Shown piece after piece: positions 28,887 to 35,365 of a stretch of 35,365 nt of DNA. The translations under genes were made by a program, and so were the position numbers. The notes under the pieces were generated by a model that saw only the letters and a list, made by a program, of their open reading frames with translations, ran no database searches and was not told where the DNA came from. Source of the stretch: Bacillota bacterium (GTDB lineage: Bacteria > Bacillota > Dethiobacteria > DTU022 > UBA8154); the NCBI GenBank assembly GCA_012837615.1, contig DUQX01000015.1, positions 1-35,365 on the forward strand, given 5' to 3'. Position 1 is the first letter of the stretch; each line of letters opens with the position of its first letter.

Positions 28887-30140
28887 TTAATAAATATATA
28901 CCTTAACCTTCTCTCCTTCCGGCAAACCCTCCGTGTCTCGCGGAATTATAAAGTATCCGTCCCCCTTAACCATTGTGCTCAATAATCCTGCACCGCCAAA
29001 AATAGGCCTGGCACGGATATTATTATCCCCTTCTTTTCCGGAATTGCTACCTTCATAAAGAGATACCCTTATATAATCCTCCCTGCCCCCTGGAGAAGAT
29101 AAGTTCGTATCCAACCGGGCTTCTACATAAGGGACAAAAGGGGGAAACGGAGAAAGGCCCTGCATCACACGTAAAGCAGGCCTGACAAACAAAAGAAAAC
29201 TGAACAATGCAGATACGGGATTACCTGAAAGCCCAAAAATAGGTATCGAATCGCTCGTTCCATAAATTAGCGGCTTTCCCGGTTTCATAGAAACACCGTG
29301 AAAAAAAACACCTCCCCCGGGCAGTTCGTCAATTACTTTTACAGCAACATCCCTTGTTCCCACCGAACTGCCACCTGAAATAAGAACTATATCCGCCTCA
29401 TCCAGCGCTTCTAAGACAGCTTGATGAAGCGTAATCTTATCGTCCTTAATAATACCGCGGTAATCGGGAATTCCGCCACTTTCTTCCGTTAAAGCCGCCA
29501 GCGCAGAACCGTTAATGTCCCTAATCTGACCCGGTTTCGGCTCCATCCACGGGGGTATAATCTCGTCCCCGGTAGAAAATATCACAACTCTGGGTCTGGA
29601 ATAAACCTTTAATTGCAAAACTCCCATCGAGGATAAAATGCCGATATCCTGCGAGCGAATGGAGCGGCCAGAAGGAATAACAAGCTCCCCTTTTTTAAAG
29701 TCATCGCCAACCTGGATGGTATTATCAAAAGGAGCTGCCGGACGATAAACGGCAACCTGGTCCCCAATTATTTCACAGTGCTCCAGCATAACAACACTAT
29801 CACCGCCGGCAGGAATCATACCGCCGGTGGGTATCTCCATTGCCTCGCCCGGCTCTAAAGAACCCGGAGGTTCCTGCCCCATGAGAATATTCCCTTTAAG
29901 CTTCAAAAGGGCCGGAATACTATCAGATGCACCAAAAGTATCGGCAGCACGCACAGCAAAACCATCCATCGTTGATCGAGCAAAAGGGGGCAGCATATAA
30001 GGGGCGATAACATCCTTTGCCACAGCGCGTCCCAGCGATTTTTCAACAGAAATTGTCTCTATTTCAGTAAGTTTTCCTTTAAGGGAGTTTATAATACGCC
30101 GCTGCGCCTCTCTTACGGTTAAAACCGTCAGCAACTTCAC
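28887..30140 (-). CDS. moeA: Molybdopterin molybdenumtransferase
   Basis: The protein has 417 residues, the normal MoeA length. Motifs: FARSTMDGFAVRAADTFG, EIPTGGMIPAGGDSVVM, FSTGDEIIPP, ISGGSSVGTRD and PIFGLSGNPVSA. It inserts molybdate (or tungstate) into adenylylated molybdopterin. GTG 30140 is used; a TTG two codons later may fit the GGAG site better. It follows the 57-aa gene by 68 bases and precedes the MoeA-PBP fusion. Confidence 0.92.
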   Translation of the reverse strand: MKLLTVLTVREAQRRIINSLKGKLTEIETISVEKSLGRAVAKDVIAPYMLPPFARSTMDGFAVRAADTFGASDSIPALLKLKGNILMGQEPPGSLEPGEAMEIPTGGMIPAGGDSVVMLEHCEIIGDQVAVYRPAAPFDNTIQVGDDFKKGELVIPSGRSIRSQDIGILSSMGVLQLKVYSRPRVVIFSTGDEIIPPWMEPKPGQIRDINGSALAALTEESGGIPDYRGIIKDDKITLHQAVLEALDEADIVLISGGSSVGTRDVAVKVIDELPGGGVFFHGVSMKPGKPLIYGTSDSIPIFGLSGNPVSALFSFLLFVRPALRVMQGLSPFPPFVPYVEARLDTNLSSPGGREDYIRVSLYEGSNSGKEGDNNIRARPIFGGAGLLSTMVKGDGYFIIPRDTEGLPEGEKVKVYIY

Positions 30141-30208
30141 CTCACTCCATTCTTACCGTTCACAATTCCCTTTAAATCCCTTTATTGTAGGAAATAGCGG
30201 TGTTTATC

Positions 30209-30382
30209 CTAATCACCAAAACAACCCAGCTGGCAGTTGACAATTTTTATATTTAATTCATTGCATAGTTTGCCAATCTCCGCCACCGAACAATTACATT
30301 CCCTGGCAATTTTAAATGCCATAACACAGGGAATTTTCCCTTTAGGTGTTGATTCTATGAGCTTTTTCTTAACCTCTTCCAT
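30209..30382 (-). CDS. Small Cys-rich protein, 57 aa, ahead of moeA
   Basis: ATG 30382 has GGGGAGGAAG 7-10 bases upstream, and a TTGACA/TAACTT promoter (30457-30429) precedes it. The protein begins MEEVKKKLIESTPKGKI and holds six cysteines (C19, C29, C31, C40, C50, C54) ending in NCQLGCFGD. Residues 18-50 can be read as a small helix-turn-helix-like fold (FKIARECNCSVAEIGKLCNEL). I do not recognise a named family. Its place as first gene of the molybdopterin operon suggests a metal- or redox-responsive small regulator or a cofactor-related binding protein; both are inferences. No frame of this gene is interrupted. Confidence 0.75.
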   Translation of the reverse strand: MEEVKKKLIESTPKGKIPCVMAFKIARECNCSVAEIGKLCNELNIKIVNCQLGCFGD

Positions 30383-30428
30383 GTTTCTCTTCCTCCCCTA
30401 AAACTATTATTTTATACCCTTAGTTATT

Positions 30429-30457
30429 AAGTTACAATAATTCGCCCCGGTTGTCAA
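30429..30457 (-). promoter_or_regulatory. Promoter of the molybdopterin gene block
   Basis: On the minus strand TTGACA (30457-30452) and TAACTT (30434-30429) are 17 bases apart. It lies downstream of the DUF342 terminator and 47 bases upstream of the 57-aa gene. Confidence 0.7.
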
Positions 30458-30496
30458 TTAAAGTCCTGAAATTTAAAACAATAACCGTCCTTTACC

Positions 30497-30524
30497 AAAA
30501 AAACCGGCAGTATTATCAGCCGGT
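30497..30524 (-). terminator. Intrinsic terminator after the DUF342 gene
   Basis: ACCGGC (30503-30508) pairs with GCCGGT (30519-30524), and on the minus strand the hairpin is followed by seven Ts (30503-30497). It lies about 80 bases beyond the gene's stop. Confidence 0.85.
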
Positions 30525-30605
30525 ACGCTTAATTGGCCCGCAATAGACAAAATGGCGGATTATTCAGCCTGGAACTTTACTTACCGCAGGGCTGTAGCAG
30601 AAATT

Positions 30606-32429
30606 TTAGATATGTATTATCTTAATCAGATCTTCCTCCTTGGAGAAGAATACTTTAACCATGGACCTTGTTTCTTCAAATCTGTAAGTACGCTTGCCAA
30701 AAGAAATCTGGACATTTTCATAAATTTTACGGAAAACAGCTTCAGAATCCGGGGAGAGGTTTATTTTGCCTTGCTTGAGGAGCAAACCCGGTGATCCGGC
30801 TTCCCCGATGTATACTCGTCCCCCTGCTGTAATTTTGCCCCCGCGAAAAACCCCTTTAATCTGAATATCCCCTCCGGCTTTAAAAATAGAATTATAACAG
30901 CCTGTTCCTTGAACTGAAATATTACCGCAAGCATTCAGCGTAGAGTTTTGTATATATGAGGCAATTATATCGCCCTCTATATTCTTTGACTCTTTGATAG
31001 AAAGCCTGACAGCAGACAAAGCCTGGACAACCCGTTTTATATCATCATCCCTGCGGATATTCGGAAATCCGTTGCCTGTGTCGCCTGTACAGAGATGCTC
31101 TATCTCCTGCAGCGCTTTTTCAGCCTGTGATGTAAGAGAAAAACGCTTTTCTTTTGATAACCTCAGCAATTTTTTCAGCAGTTCCGGCAACGCCTCAAAT
31201 TTACGCTCAATAAAAAGTTTTATTAGATACCCTGTCTTGCTTTCATCAATTTTTTTCCCACGGTTTGATAACGCCGCTTTAAGCTGGCCAATACCACTAT
31301 TTAAGGATAAAAATATTTTCTCAATTTCTTCTAATAAAGGTTCTATCTGTAAATAATAATCCATGAGAATACCGGCAACAACCCTTGAATTAATTAAATT
31401 ATTTCGGAAAATTATGCTTCCACCGGATATTACCTGTGCTCCTGCAGTATTGCCCAGCACTTCTATATTGCCGGGGCTTTCTACCGTCATTCCCTCCATA
31501 ATATCCCCTGTTATTTTCAGTTCTCCACGGAAGCGCAGGTTTCCGCTTTTTACATCTACATCCCCCCGATGAATGTGTAAGGGCACAACCCTGAAGACAT
31601 CTCTTTGTCGCCCTTCAACTATAGGCCTGCCTGTACACGTAGCCCAAACTTTATCACCCTCAGGTGATAGTTCACATCCGCCCTTGCATTTTACCTTTAT
31701 CTCCTTTACAGAAGGCGGCTCTACTACTTTTCCGGTTACCAAACGCCCCGGGGTCCCCGGCCGGGGGGGATGGATCACTGCAAGTACATCTCCCTTGTTT
31801 ACTGCAGGGATGACAATCTTTTCTTTATAGTCTACTTTGGAAAGGCTGTTCTCATTGTAGGAAGATATTTCGATTTCCGGAGCAAATAAAAGCTCAACAT
31901 AACCGTCACTGCCGTTGATAACCTCCTCACCCCGGGCTACAGTTTCAAATTGTCCGCTGGCTTCGTTGACAGCTTTTTCTACTTGTTGTAAATCTATACC
32001 AAAAATAATGCCTTTTTCCCTTAACGCCGCTTGAACATTGCCCACAGTTATGTCGTTAAAGCTGACATGCTCCTCATCATAGCTCAATACCAATTCAGAA
32101 TTTGGAGGAACATCCCTTACCGCTCTTTTAATGATCGTTCCCGGGGATACTTTTATTTTTGCCGACATGCCGCCTTCAGCCAGTTCTACCTGCAATGAAC
32201 CCGGAATTCGTTCCTCTATGGGAGTTATTTCTACTTTATCTGCAGAATACACTTGCCGAGACCTATCGATAGCCTGTCCATTTACCGTAATAGTTGCCTT
32301 GGGATCATTTAATATAACTGCCGGACGGCCTTCCCCTGCAGGATCATTAATTCTTACCAGACCGTTCTTAATTTCTATTGTCCCGTCTTTCCCAGTGGAA
32401 TAACTTGACTGAATATATTTCTTCCCCAA
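30606..32429 (-). CDS. DUF342 / FapA-family polymer-forming protein
   Basis: The protein has 607 residues from TTG 32429, which has GGAGG 8 bases upstream. Earlier in-frame starts (32537, 32471) fall within the riboswitch or terminator, so they are excluded. The FapA-like N-terminal part includes DVPPNSELVLSYDEEHV, LFGIDLQQVEKAV-type sequence and IHPPRPGTPGRLVTGK. A beta-helical centre (FRGELKITGDIMEGMTVESPG) is interrupted by a helical coiled segment (about 360-470) and resumes before the C-terminus. Family members are linked to flagellar assembly or cell-surface roles, but the function is not defined. It is transcribed alone from its own promoter and riboswitch. Confidence 0.88.
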   Translation of the reverse strand: MGKKYIQSSYSTGKDGTIEIKNGLVRINDPAGEGRPAVILNDPKATITVNGQAIDRSRQVYSADKVEITPIEERIPGSLQVELAEGGMSAKIKVSPGTIIKRAVRDVPPNSELVLSYDEEHVSFNDITVGNVQAALREKGIIFGIDLQQVEKAVNEASGQFETVARGEEVINGSDGYVELLFAPEIEISSYNENSLSKVDYKEKIVIPAVNKGDVLAVIHPPRPGTPGRLVTGKVVEPPSVKEIKVKCKGGCELSPEGDKVWATCTGRPIVEGRQRDVFRVVPLHIHRGDVDVKSGNLRFRGELKITGDIMEGMTVESPGNIEVLGNTAGAQVISGGSIIFRNNLINSRVVAGILMDYYLQIEPLLEEIEKIFLSLNSGIGQLKAALSNRGKKIDESKTGYLIKLFIERKFEALPELLKKLLRLSKEKRFSLTSQAEKALQEIEHLCTGDTGNGFPNIRRDDDIKRVVQALSAVRLSIKESKNIEGDIIASYIQNSTLNACGNISVQGTGCYNSIFKAGGDIQIKGVFRGGKITAGGRVYIGEAGSPGLLLKQGKINLSPDSEAVFRKIYENVQISFGKRTYRFEETRSMVKVFFSKEEDLIKIIHI

Positions 32430-32479
32430 AGAACCTTCCTCCCTGCAACAAGCGTATAACCCAACGCCCATGTACTTAT

Positions 32480-32506
32480 AAAAAAATAGCAGTACTGGGC
32501 TGCTAT
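32480..32506 (-). terminator. Riboswitch-controlled terminator ahead of the DUF342 gene
   Basis: ATAGCAG (32506-32500, minus) pairs exactly with CTGCTAT (32492-32486) over a 7-base loop, followed by seven Ts. It lies between the c-di-GMP aptamer and the gene start, so it can act as the expression platform. Confidence 0.85.
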
Positions 32507-32519
32507 AAATCAAATTAAT

Positions 32520-32603
32520 GTTTTTGCAGCCTGGCAATCTTTGTTTGTTTTAGACCCATGGCTTTGCGTCCCTGTCTTTCGGCAGGTTTGCCCTGTTAAA
32601 AAC
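32520..32603 (-). promoter_or_regulatory. c-di-GMP-I (GEMM-I) riboswitch
   Basis: The minus strand reads the GEMM-I order: GTTTTT (P1, pairs with AAAAAC at the 3' end), AGGGCAAACC, a CCGAAAG tetraloop hairpin, GGGACGCAAAGCC, GGGTCTAAA, then GCCAGGCTGC. These are the conserved blocks of the class I c-di-GMP aptamer. The GGCTGC at the 3' side (32531-32526) could instead pair with GCAGCC of the downstream terminator (32503-32498), so ligand-free RNA should antiterminate and bound RNA should terminate; this OFF-switch reading is an inference. Confidence 0.92.
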
Positions 32604-32630
32604 ATTTTCCCCTATGTTTTATTTGATATG

Positions 32631-32659
32631 ATTTTACCAATTCGTTAATTATTTGTCAA
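32631..32659 (-). promoter_or_regulatory. Promoter of the riboswitch-DUF342 unit
   Basis: TTGACA (32659-32654) and TAAAAT (32636-32631) are separated by 17 bases on the minus strand, 28 bases upstream of the aptamer. It is a near-consensus sigma-A promoter. Confidence 0.8.
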
Positions 32660-32679
32660 ATATTGTTTTAATCCCCTTG

Positions 32680-34617
32680 CTATACATCTCCGATAATATG
32701 ACGGATACTGAAAAACTTATGCCGCTTGTGCGGAAATGCCATAGCTTCCGCAAAACGGAACTGGAAATCCGGTTCAGCAGCAGTCTCAACAAAATTCACC
32801 TTTCTGGCTATTTCCCCTGCTTCTTTCCTTTTTTTGGAATTAAGCAACGCCAGTTTGGCGCCGTCGCCGGCAGCGTTTCCCACAGCCTGGATCTTTTCCA
32901 AATCGCAATCGGGAACCATCCCGATTACCATCGCGCTTTCTTTGTTAATATAGCTGCCAAAAGCTCCGGCAAAGACAATCCTGTCCGGTTTCGCCAGTCC
33001 ATATTTTTCCATCAAATACTCTGCACCGCAATAGAGAGCGGACTTGGCCAGCTGGATAGCGCGAATATCCCCCTGGGTAACCGTAATATCCTTACCGATG
33101 GCGGTTTCTCCGGCAAAGCAAAGAACATATTCCATTTTTCCTTCAGCCCCACGGCGAATTCTAGGATTTGCTATCCGCCGGTTAAAGCGCCCTGTGCTGT
33201 CTATTATCCCCGCTTTAAACATTTCTGCACAGGCATCGATTATTCCGGAGCCGCAGATTCCCCTGGCCAGCGGTTCGTCTCCTTCTTTAAACCAATCCTC
33301 TTGGCCGATTATTTTTATCCGGGGGTTTTTTGTTTGGGTGTCTATCATCACCCCCTCAATCGCGCCGACAGCTGCTCTCATTCCAAATTTGATCTGTGCA
33401 CCTTCCAATGCCGGCCCCGTTGCACAGGATGTGGAGAATAATTTTTCCCTGTTACCAAGGACTATTTCACCATTGGTCCCAATATCTATAATCAGCACTA
33501 CCTCATCCTGCCTGTACGGTTCCTCGGCAATGAGAACGGCAACATTGTCAGCGCCAACAAAACCTGCCTCAAGGGGAAGCCAGTGCACATAAGCCCCCCT
33601 GTTAATTCTAATGCCTAGATCCCGGGCTTTAAAATCAATGCCGCACTTGAACGCCGGAACAAAAGGGGCCAGGCCGACATACTTAGGATCGATTGAAAGC
33701 ATTATATGGTGCATTACCGTATTACCTACCAGCACCAGATCAACTATATCCTCCGGTACCAAGCCGACTTCCTCTGCCAGAGCTTCCAGAAGCGAATTGA
33801 TCCCGTCGATAATTGCCTTGCTCATCTTTTCCAGCCCTTCTTTATTCGTCATCGAATAAGTAATGCGGGAAAGAATATCTTCCCCATACACAATCTGCGG
33901 GTTCATCATAGACTTTTTTGCAACGGTTTCTCCGGTCCTTAAATTGCACAGATAGGCTGCTACCGTTGTGCTACCGATGTCAACGGCGGCCCCCCAATAA
34001 TTTTCCACCAACCCGGGAAAAACCTTTATTATTTCTTTGTCATTCCAGACGCTTACGGTCAATTTCCAGTCTGCCCGGCGGATAATTTCGGAAAGAGTTG
34101 TCGCCACAGGGAAATCTAGAGCATTAACCTCTTGAAGATCAAATTTTTGCGCCAACGCGCTTTTTATGCGCATAAAATCGTCCCTTTGATCCCCCAGTAC
34201 TGCAGGCGACATTTCAATATAATAATTCTTTACAACCGGATCGACAGGGGTTTTCCTTTCCCTTCCCGTTTCCAGGATTATTTGCCTGCCGGCGCGGGAT
34301 TCTTCAGGAACAAAGACCAGAACATCTCCCTTTACGGAAGCACAGCAGGCCAGACGGTAGCCGCTGTTGATTTCGCTTGCTTCTAGTTTTTCCCTTTCCT
34401 CTTCCAAAATAGGCGATAGATTGCTTATTTTAGATTCAATACCAAATTTTTGGAAGTGCCCTTCTTCAATTCTCACTTTACATTTACCGCATACCCTGGC
34501 GGCGCCGCAAGGTGATTCTATATCTACCCCCAACTTTCTGGCAGCATCAAGAAGGGTTGTCCCCTCCTCTACGGTTCCACGGAGCCCTAAAGGTTGAAAG
34601 ATAACGGCATACCCCAC
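32680..34617 (-). CDS. RACo/RamA-type corrinoid-activation ferredoxin-ATPase (DUF4445)
   Basis: The protein has 645 residues from GTG 34617, which has GGAGG 8 bases upstream; an ORF start at 34698 would add residues without family similarity. The N-terminal 2Fe-2S domain has C37-x5-C43-x2-C46 and C91. The ASKHA ATPase part has AVDIGSTTVAAYL, LVGNTVMHH, LIIDIGTNGEIVL and GICGSGIID. Such proteins use ATP and low-potential electrons to reduce inactive Co(II)-corrinoid proteins back to Co(I). No corrinoid protein or methyltransferase gene is visible in the window, so its partner is unknown. Confidence 0.9.
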   Translation of the reverse strand: MGYAVIFQPLGLRGTVEEGTTLLDAARKLGVDIESPCGAARVCGKCKVRIEEGHFQKFGIESKISNLSPILEEEREKLEASEINSGYRLACCASVKGDVLVFVPEESRAGRQIILETGRERKTPVDPVVKNYYIEMSPAVLGDQRDDFMRIKSALAQKFDLQEVNALDFPVATTLSEIIRRADWKLTVSVWNDKEIIKVFPGLVENYWGAAVDIGSTTVAAYLCNLRTGETVAKKSMMNPQIVYGEDILSRITYSMTNKEGLEKMSKAIIDGINSLLEALAEEVGLVPEDIVDLVLVGNTVMHHIMLSIDPKYVGLAPFVPAFKCGIDFKARDLGIRINRGAYVHWLPLEAGFVGADNVAVLIAEEPYRQDEVVLIIDIGTNGEIVLGNREKLFSTSCATGPALEGAQIKFGMRAAVGAIEGVMIDTQTKNPRIKIIGQEDWFKEGDEPLARGICGSGIIDACAEMFKAGIIDSTGRFNRRIANPRIRRGAEGKMEYVLCFAGETAIGKDITVTQGDIRAIQLAKSALYCGAEYLMEKYGLAKPDRIVFAGAFGSYINKESAMVIGMVPDCDLEKIQAVGNAAGDGAKLALLNSKKRKEAGEIARKVNFVETAAEPDFQFRFAEAMAFPHKRHKFFSIRHIIGDV

Positions 34618-35063
34618 CTTATTCTCCTCCCATATATTTAAATTAATTGAAGATACAATAAAAAAAGTTAACTGTTCAGCTATACGCAAGATTGACATTC
34701 TTCACACTGTGACTTATCGCACACCTGCCATTCCCTATGCCCCGTTTATGTTTTGCTCTGGGTGGTTACAAAAAAGGTATCTTGTACAAGCGTTTGTCTG
34801 CCTGAAAGTGACTTAACTGCCCCCCTGTTCCCTATAATTCCTCTTTATATTACATATCCCTTTTAAATTAAAGAACTTCCAGGAGGTGGAAGCTCTTATA
34901 ATTTTAAACTAATTTTAGCATCTCTACAAGGTAATCGGCCAACTTTGTTGCCGTGGAAAAATCATTCCCACAAAAATTATGCCATTCTTTTGGATCGATT
35001 TGTCCATAGCCGGTAACAAGCCAATTCGCGCCCACCGCACCTCAAACGACAAATAATCCAAAA
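34618..35063. other. Long intergenic region between the RACo gene and the right-end promoter
   Basis: Apart from the ribosome site of the RACo gene and the fragment at 34904-35041, no gene is supported. On the minus strand a short Cys-rich open frame (about 34756-34690) ends in CDKSQCEECQSCV and a TAG; it has no start and is probably a remnant. A small hairpin CTTCCA/TGGAAG lies at 34876-34892. No repeat or RNA gene was recognised. Confidence 0.45.
34904..35041 (-). pseudogene. C-terminal gene fragment of unknown family
   Basis: The minus strand is open for 45 codons before the TAA at 34904, immediately after an in-frame TGA at 35044-35042. From the GTG at 35035 it reads MGANWLVTGYGQIDPKEW and goes on to a helical tail (TKLADYLVEMLKLV). 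The composition is protein-like, but there is no ribosome site and no recognised family. It looks like the tail of a deleted gene; a genuine 43-aa protein is possible but less likely. Confidence 0.35.
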
Positions 35064-35092
35064 TGGACAACTACTTGTTAAATTGTTATAAT
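35064..35092 (+). promoter_or_regulatory. Promoter of the right-end GTPase-like gene
   Basis: TGGACA (35064-35069) and TATAAT (35087-35092) are 17 bases apart, about 64 bases upstream of the ATG. A GGGAGGT ribosome site follows near 35140. Confidence 0.7.
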
Positions 35093-35155
35093 TACTAAGT
35101 CCGATTGGTTTGATCGGTTCAGCAATAGAAGAAGATTTGGGAGGTCATACTTATC

Positions 35156-35365
35156 ATGAGGAAGAAAAAAATCATCATCGCCGGGGCAGCAGGAAGAGAC
35201 TTTCATAACTTTAACGTTTATTTTCGCGATAACGACAATTATGAAGTAGTAGCCTTTACGGCAACACAGATCCCCGATATTGAGGGCAGGTTATATCCAC
35301 CCCAATTGGCCGGCAGCCTTTATCCTGAAGGCATCCCTATTTATGCCGAACAATCCATCGAAGAA
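35156..35365 (+). CDS. COG2403-like GTPase (cyclic 2,3-diphosphoglycerate synthetase-like), 3' truncated
   Basis: The first 70 codons are present and the frame is open to the window end. The protein begins MRKKKIIIAGAAGRDFHNFN, an N-terminal Rossmann-like start, and continues with EVVAFTATQIPDIEGR and YPPQLAGSLYPEGIPI. These are the typical opening stretches of the family annotated as predicted GTPases or cyclic 2,3-diphosphoglycerate synthetases. The nucleotide-binding and catalytic parts lie outside the window, so the reaction is not established. The GGGAGGT ribosome site and promoter upstream support the start. Confidence 0.75.
   Translation, partial: MRKKKIIIAGAAGRDFHNFNVYFRDNDNYEVVAFTATQIPDIEGRLYPPQLAGSLYPEGIPIYAEQSIEE

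Noticed and set aside
32430-32537. Upstream start of the DUF342 gene
   Set aside because: It would place the start inside the c-di-GMP aptamer and run through the terminator; the TTG at 32429 has the ribosome site.

Overview
The window reads as a chromosomal segment of a strictly anaerobic, Gram-positive (Clostridia-type) bacterium. The evidence is a CIRCE-controlled groES-groEL pair, AGGAGG-like ribosome sites with many TTG and GTG starts, two molybdopterin-insertion genes, a flavin/iron-sulfur NADH-dehydrogenase module, an ADP-forming acyl-CoA synthetase, a corrinoid-activating ferredoxin/ATPase and a 4Fe-4S type PurF. This set is typical of syntrophic or acetogen-like fermenters, but I cannot name a genus. 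Almost every gene lies on the minus strand. Exceptions are the first two genes, a ComFB gene and the partial gene at the right end.

Layout. 1-1978 (+): 3' part of an ADP-forming acyl-CoA synthetase and a BioD-like/DRTGG protein, closed by a bidirectional terminator. 2076-4647 (-): a two-component system with a soluble GAF histidine kinase, plus an unrecognised protein. 4766-9568 (-): a four-gene redox locus (NuoE-like, NuoF-like, NuoG-N-like and an FMN glutamate-synthase-domain protein) that looks like an electron-bifurcating complex with an unassigned substrate. 9777-11930 (-): PaaK-like CoA ligase and endonuclease III. 11935-12330 (-): a decayed malic enzyme. 12503-12787 (+): ComFB. 12852-23509 (-): ligA and a purine block in transcription order guaA-purE-purF-purM-purN-purH-purD-ligA. 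23631-25770 (-): groES-groEL with terminator, CIRCE and promoter. 26256-30457 (-): a molybdenum/tungsten cofactor block (57-aa Cys-rich protein, moeA, moeA-PBP fusion, mogA). 30497-32659 (-): a FapA/DUF342 gene behind a c-di-GMP-I riboswitch with its own promoter and terminator. 32680-34617 (-): a RACo-type activator. 34618-35155: mostly decayed DNA and a promoter. 35156-end (+): start of a COG2403-like GTPase gene.

How it fits together. The acyl-CoA synthetase can make ATP from acyl-CoA, and the NuoEF-type complex would link NADH and ferredoxin pools to a reaction on the FMN protein. The MoeA/MogA genes supply cofactor to Mo/W enzymes encoded elsewhere. The purine block lacks purC, purB, purL, purQ and purS here. 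Two c-di-GMP links occur: the GEMM-I riboswitch ahead of the DUF342 gene, and ComFB.

Most promising for new biology: (1) the NuoEF/NuoG-N/GltS-domain locus; (2) the complete GEMM-I riboswitch-terminator unit in front of a DUF342 gene, where a six-base antiterminator can be drawn; (3) the 57-residue Cys-rich protein ahead of moeA; (4) a family of GGGRCGGTYCC repeats, one of which extends the apparent ligA reading frame.
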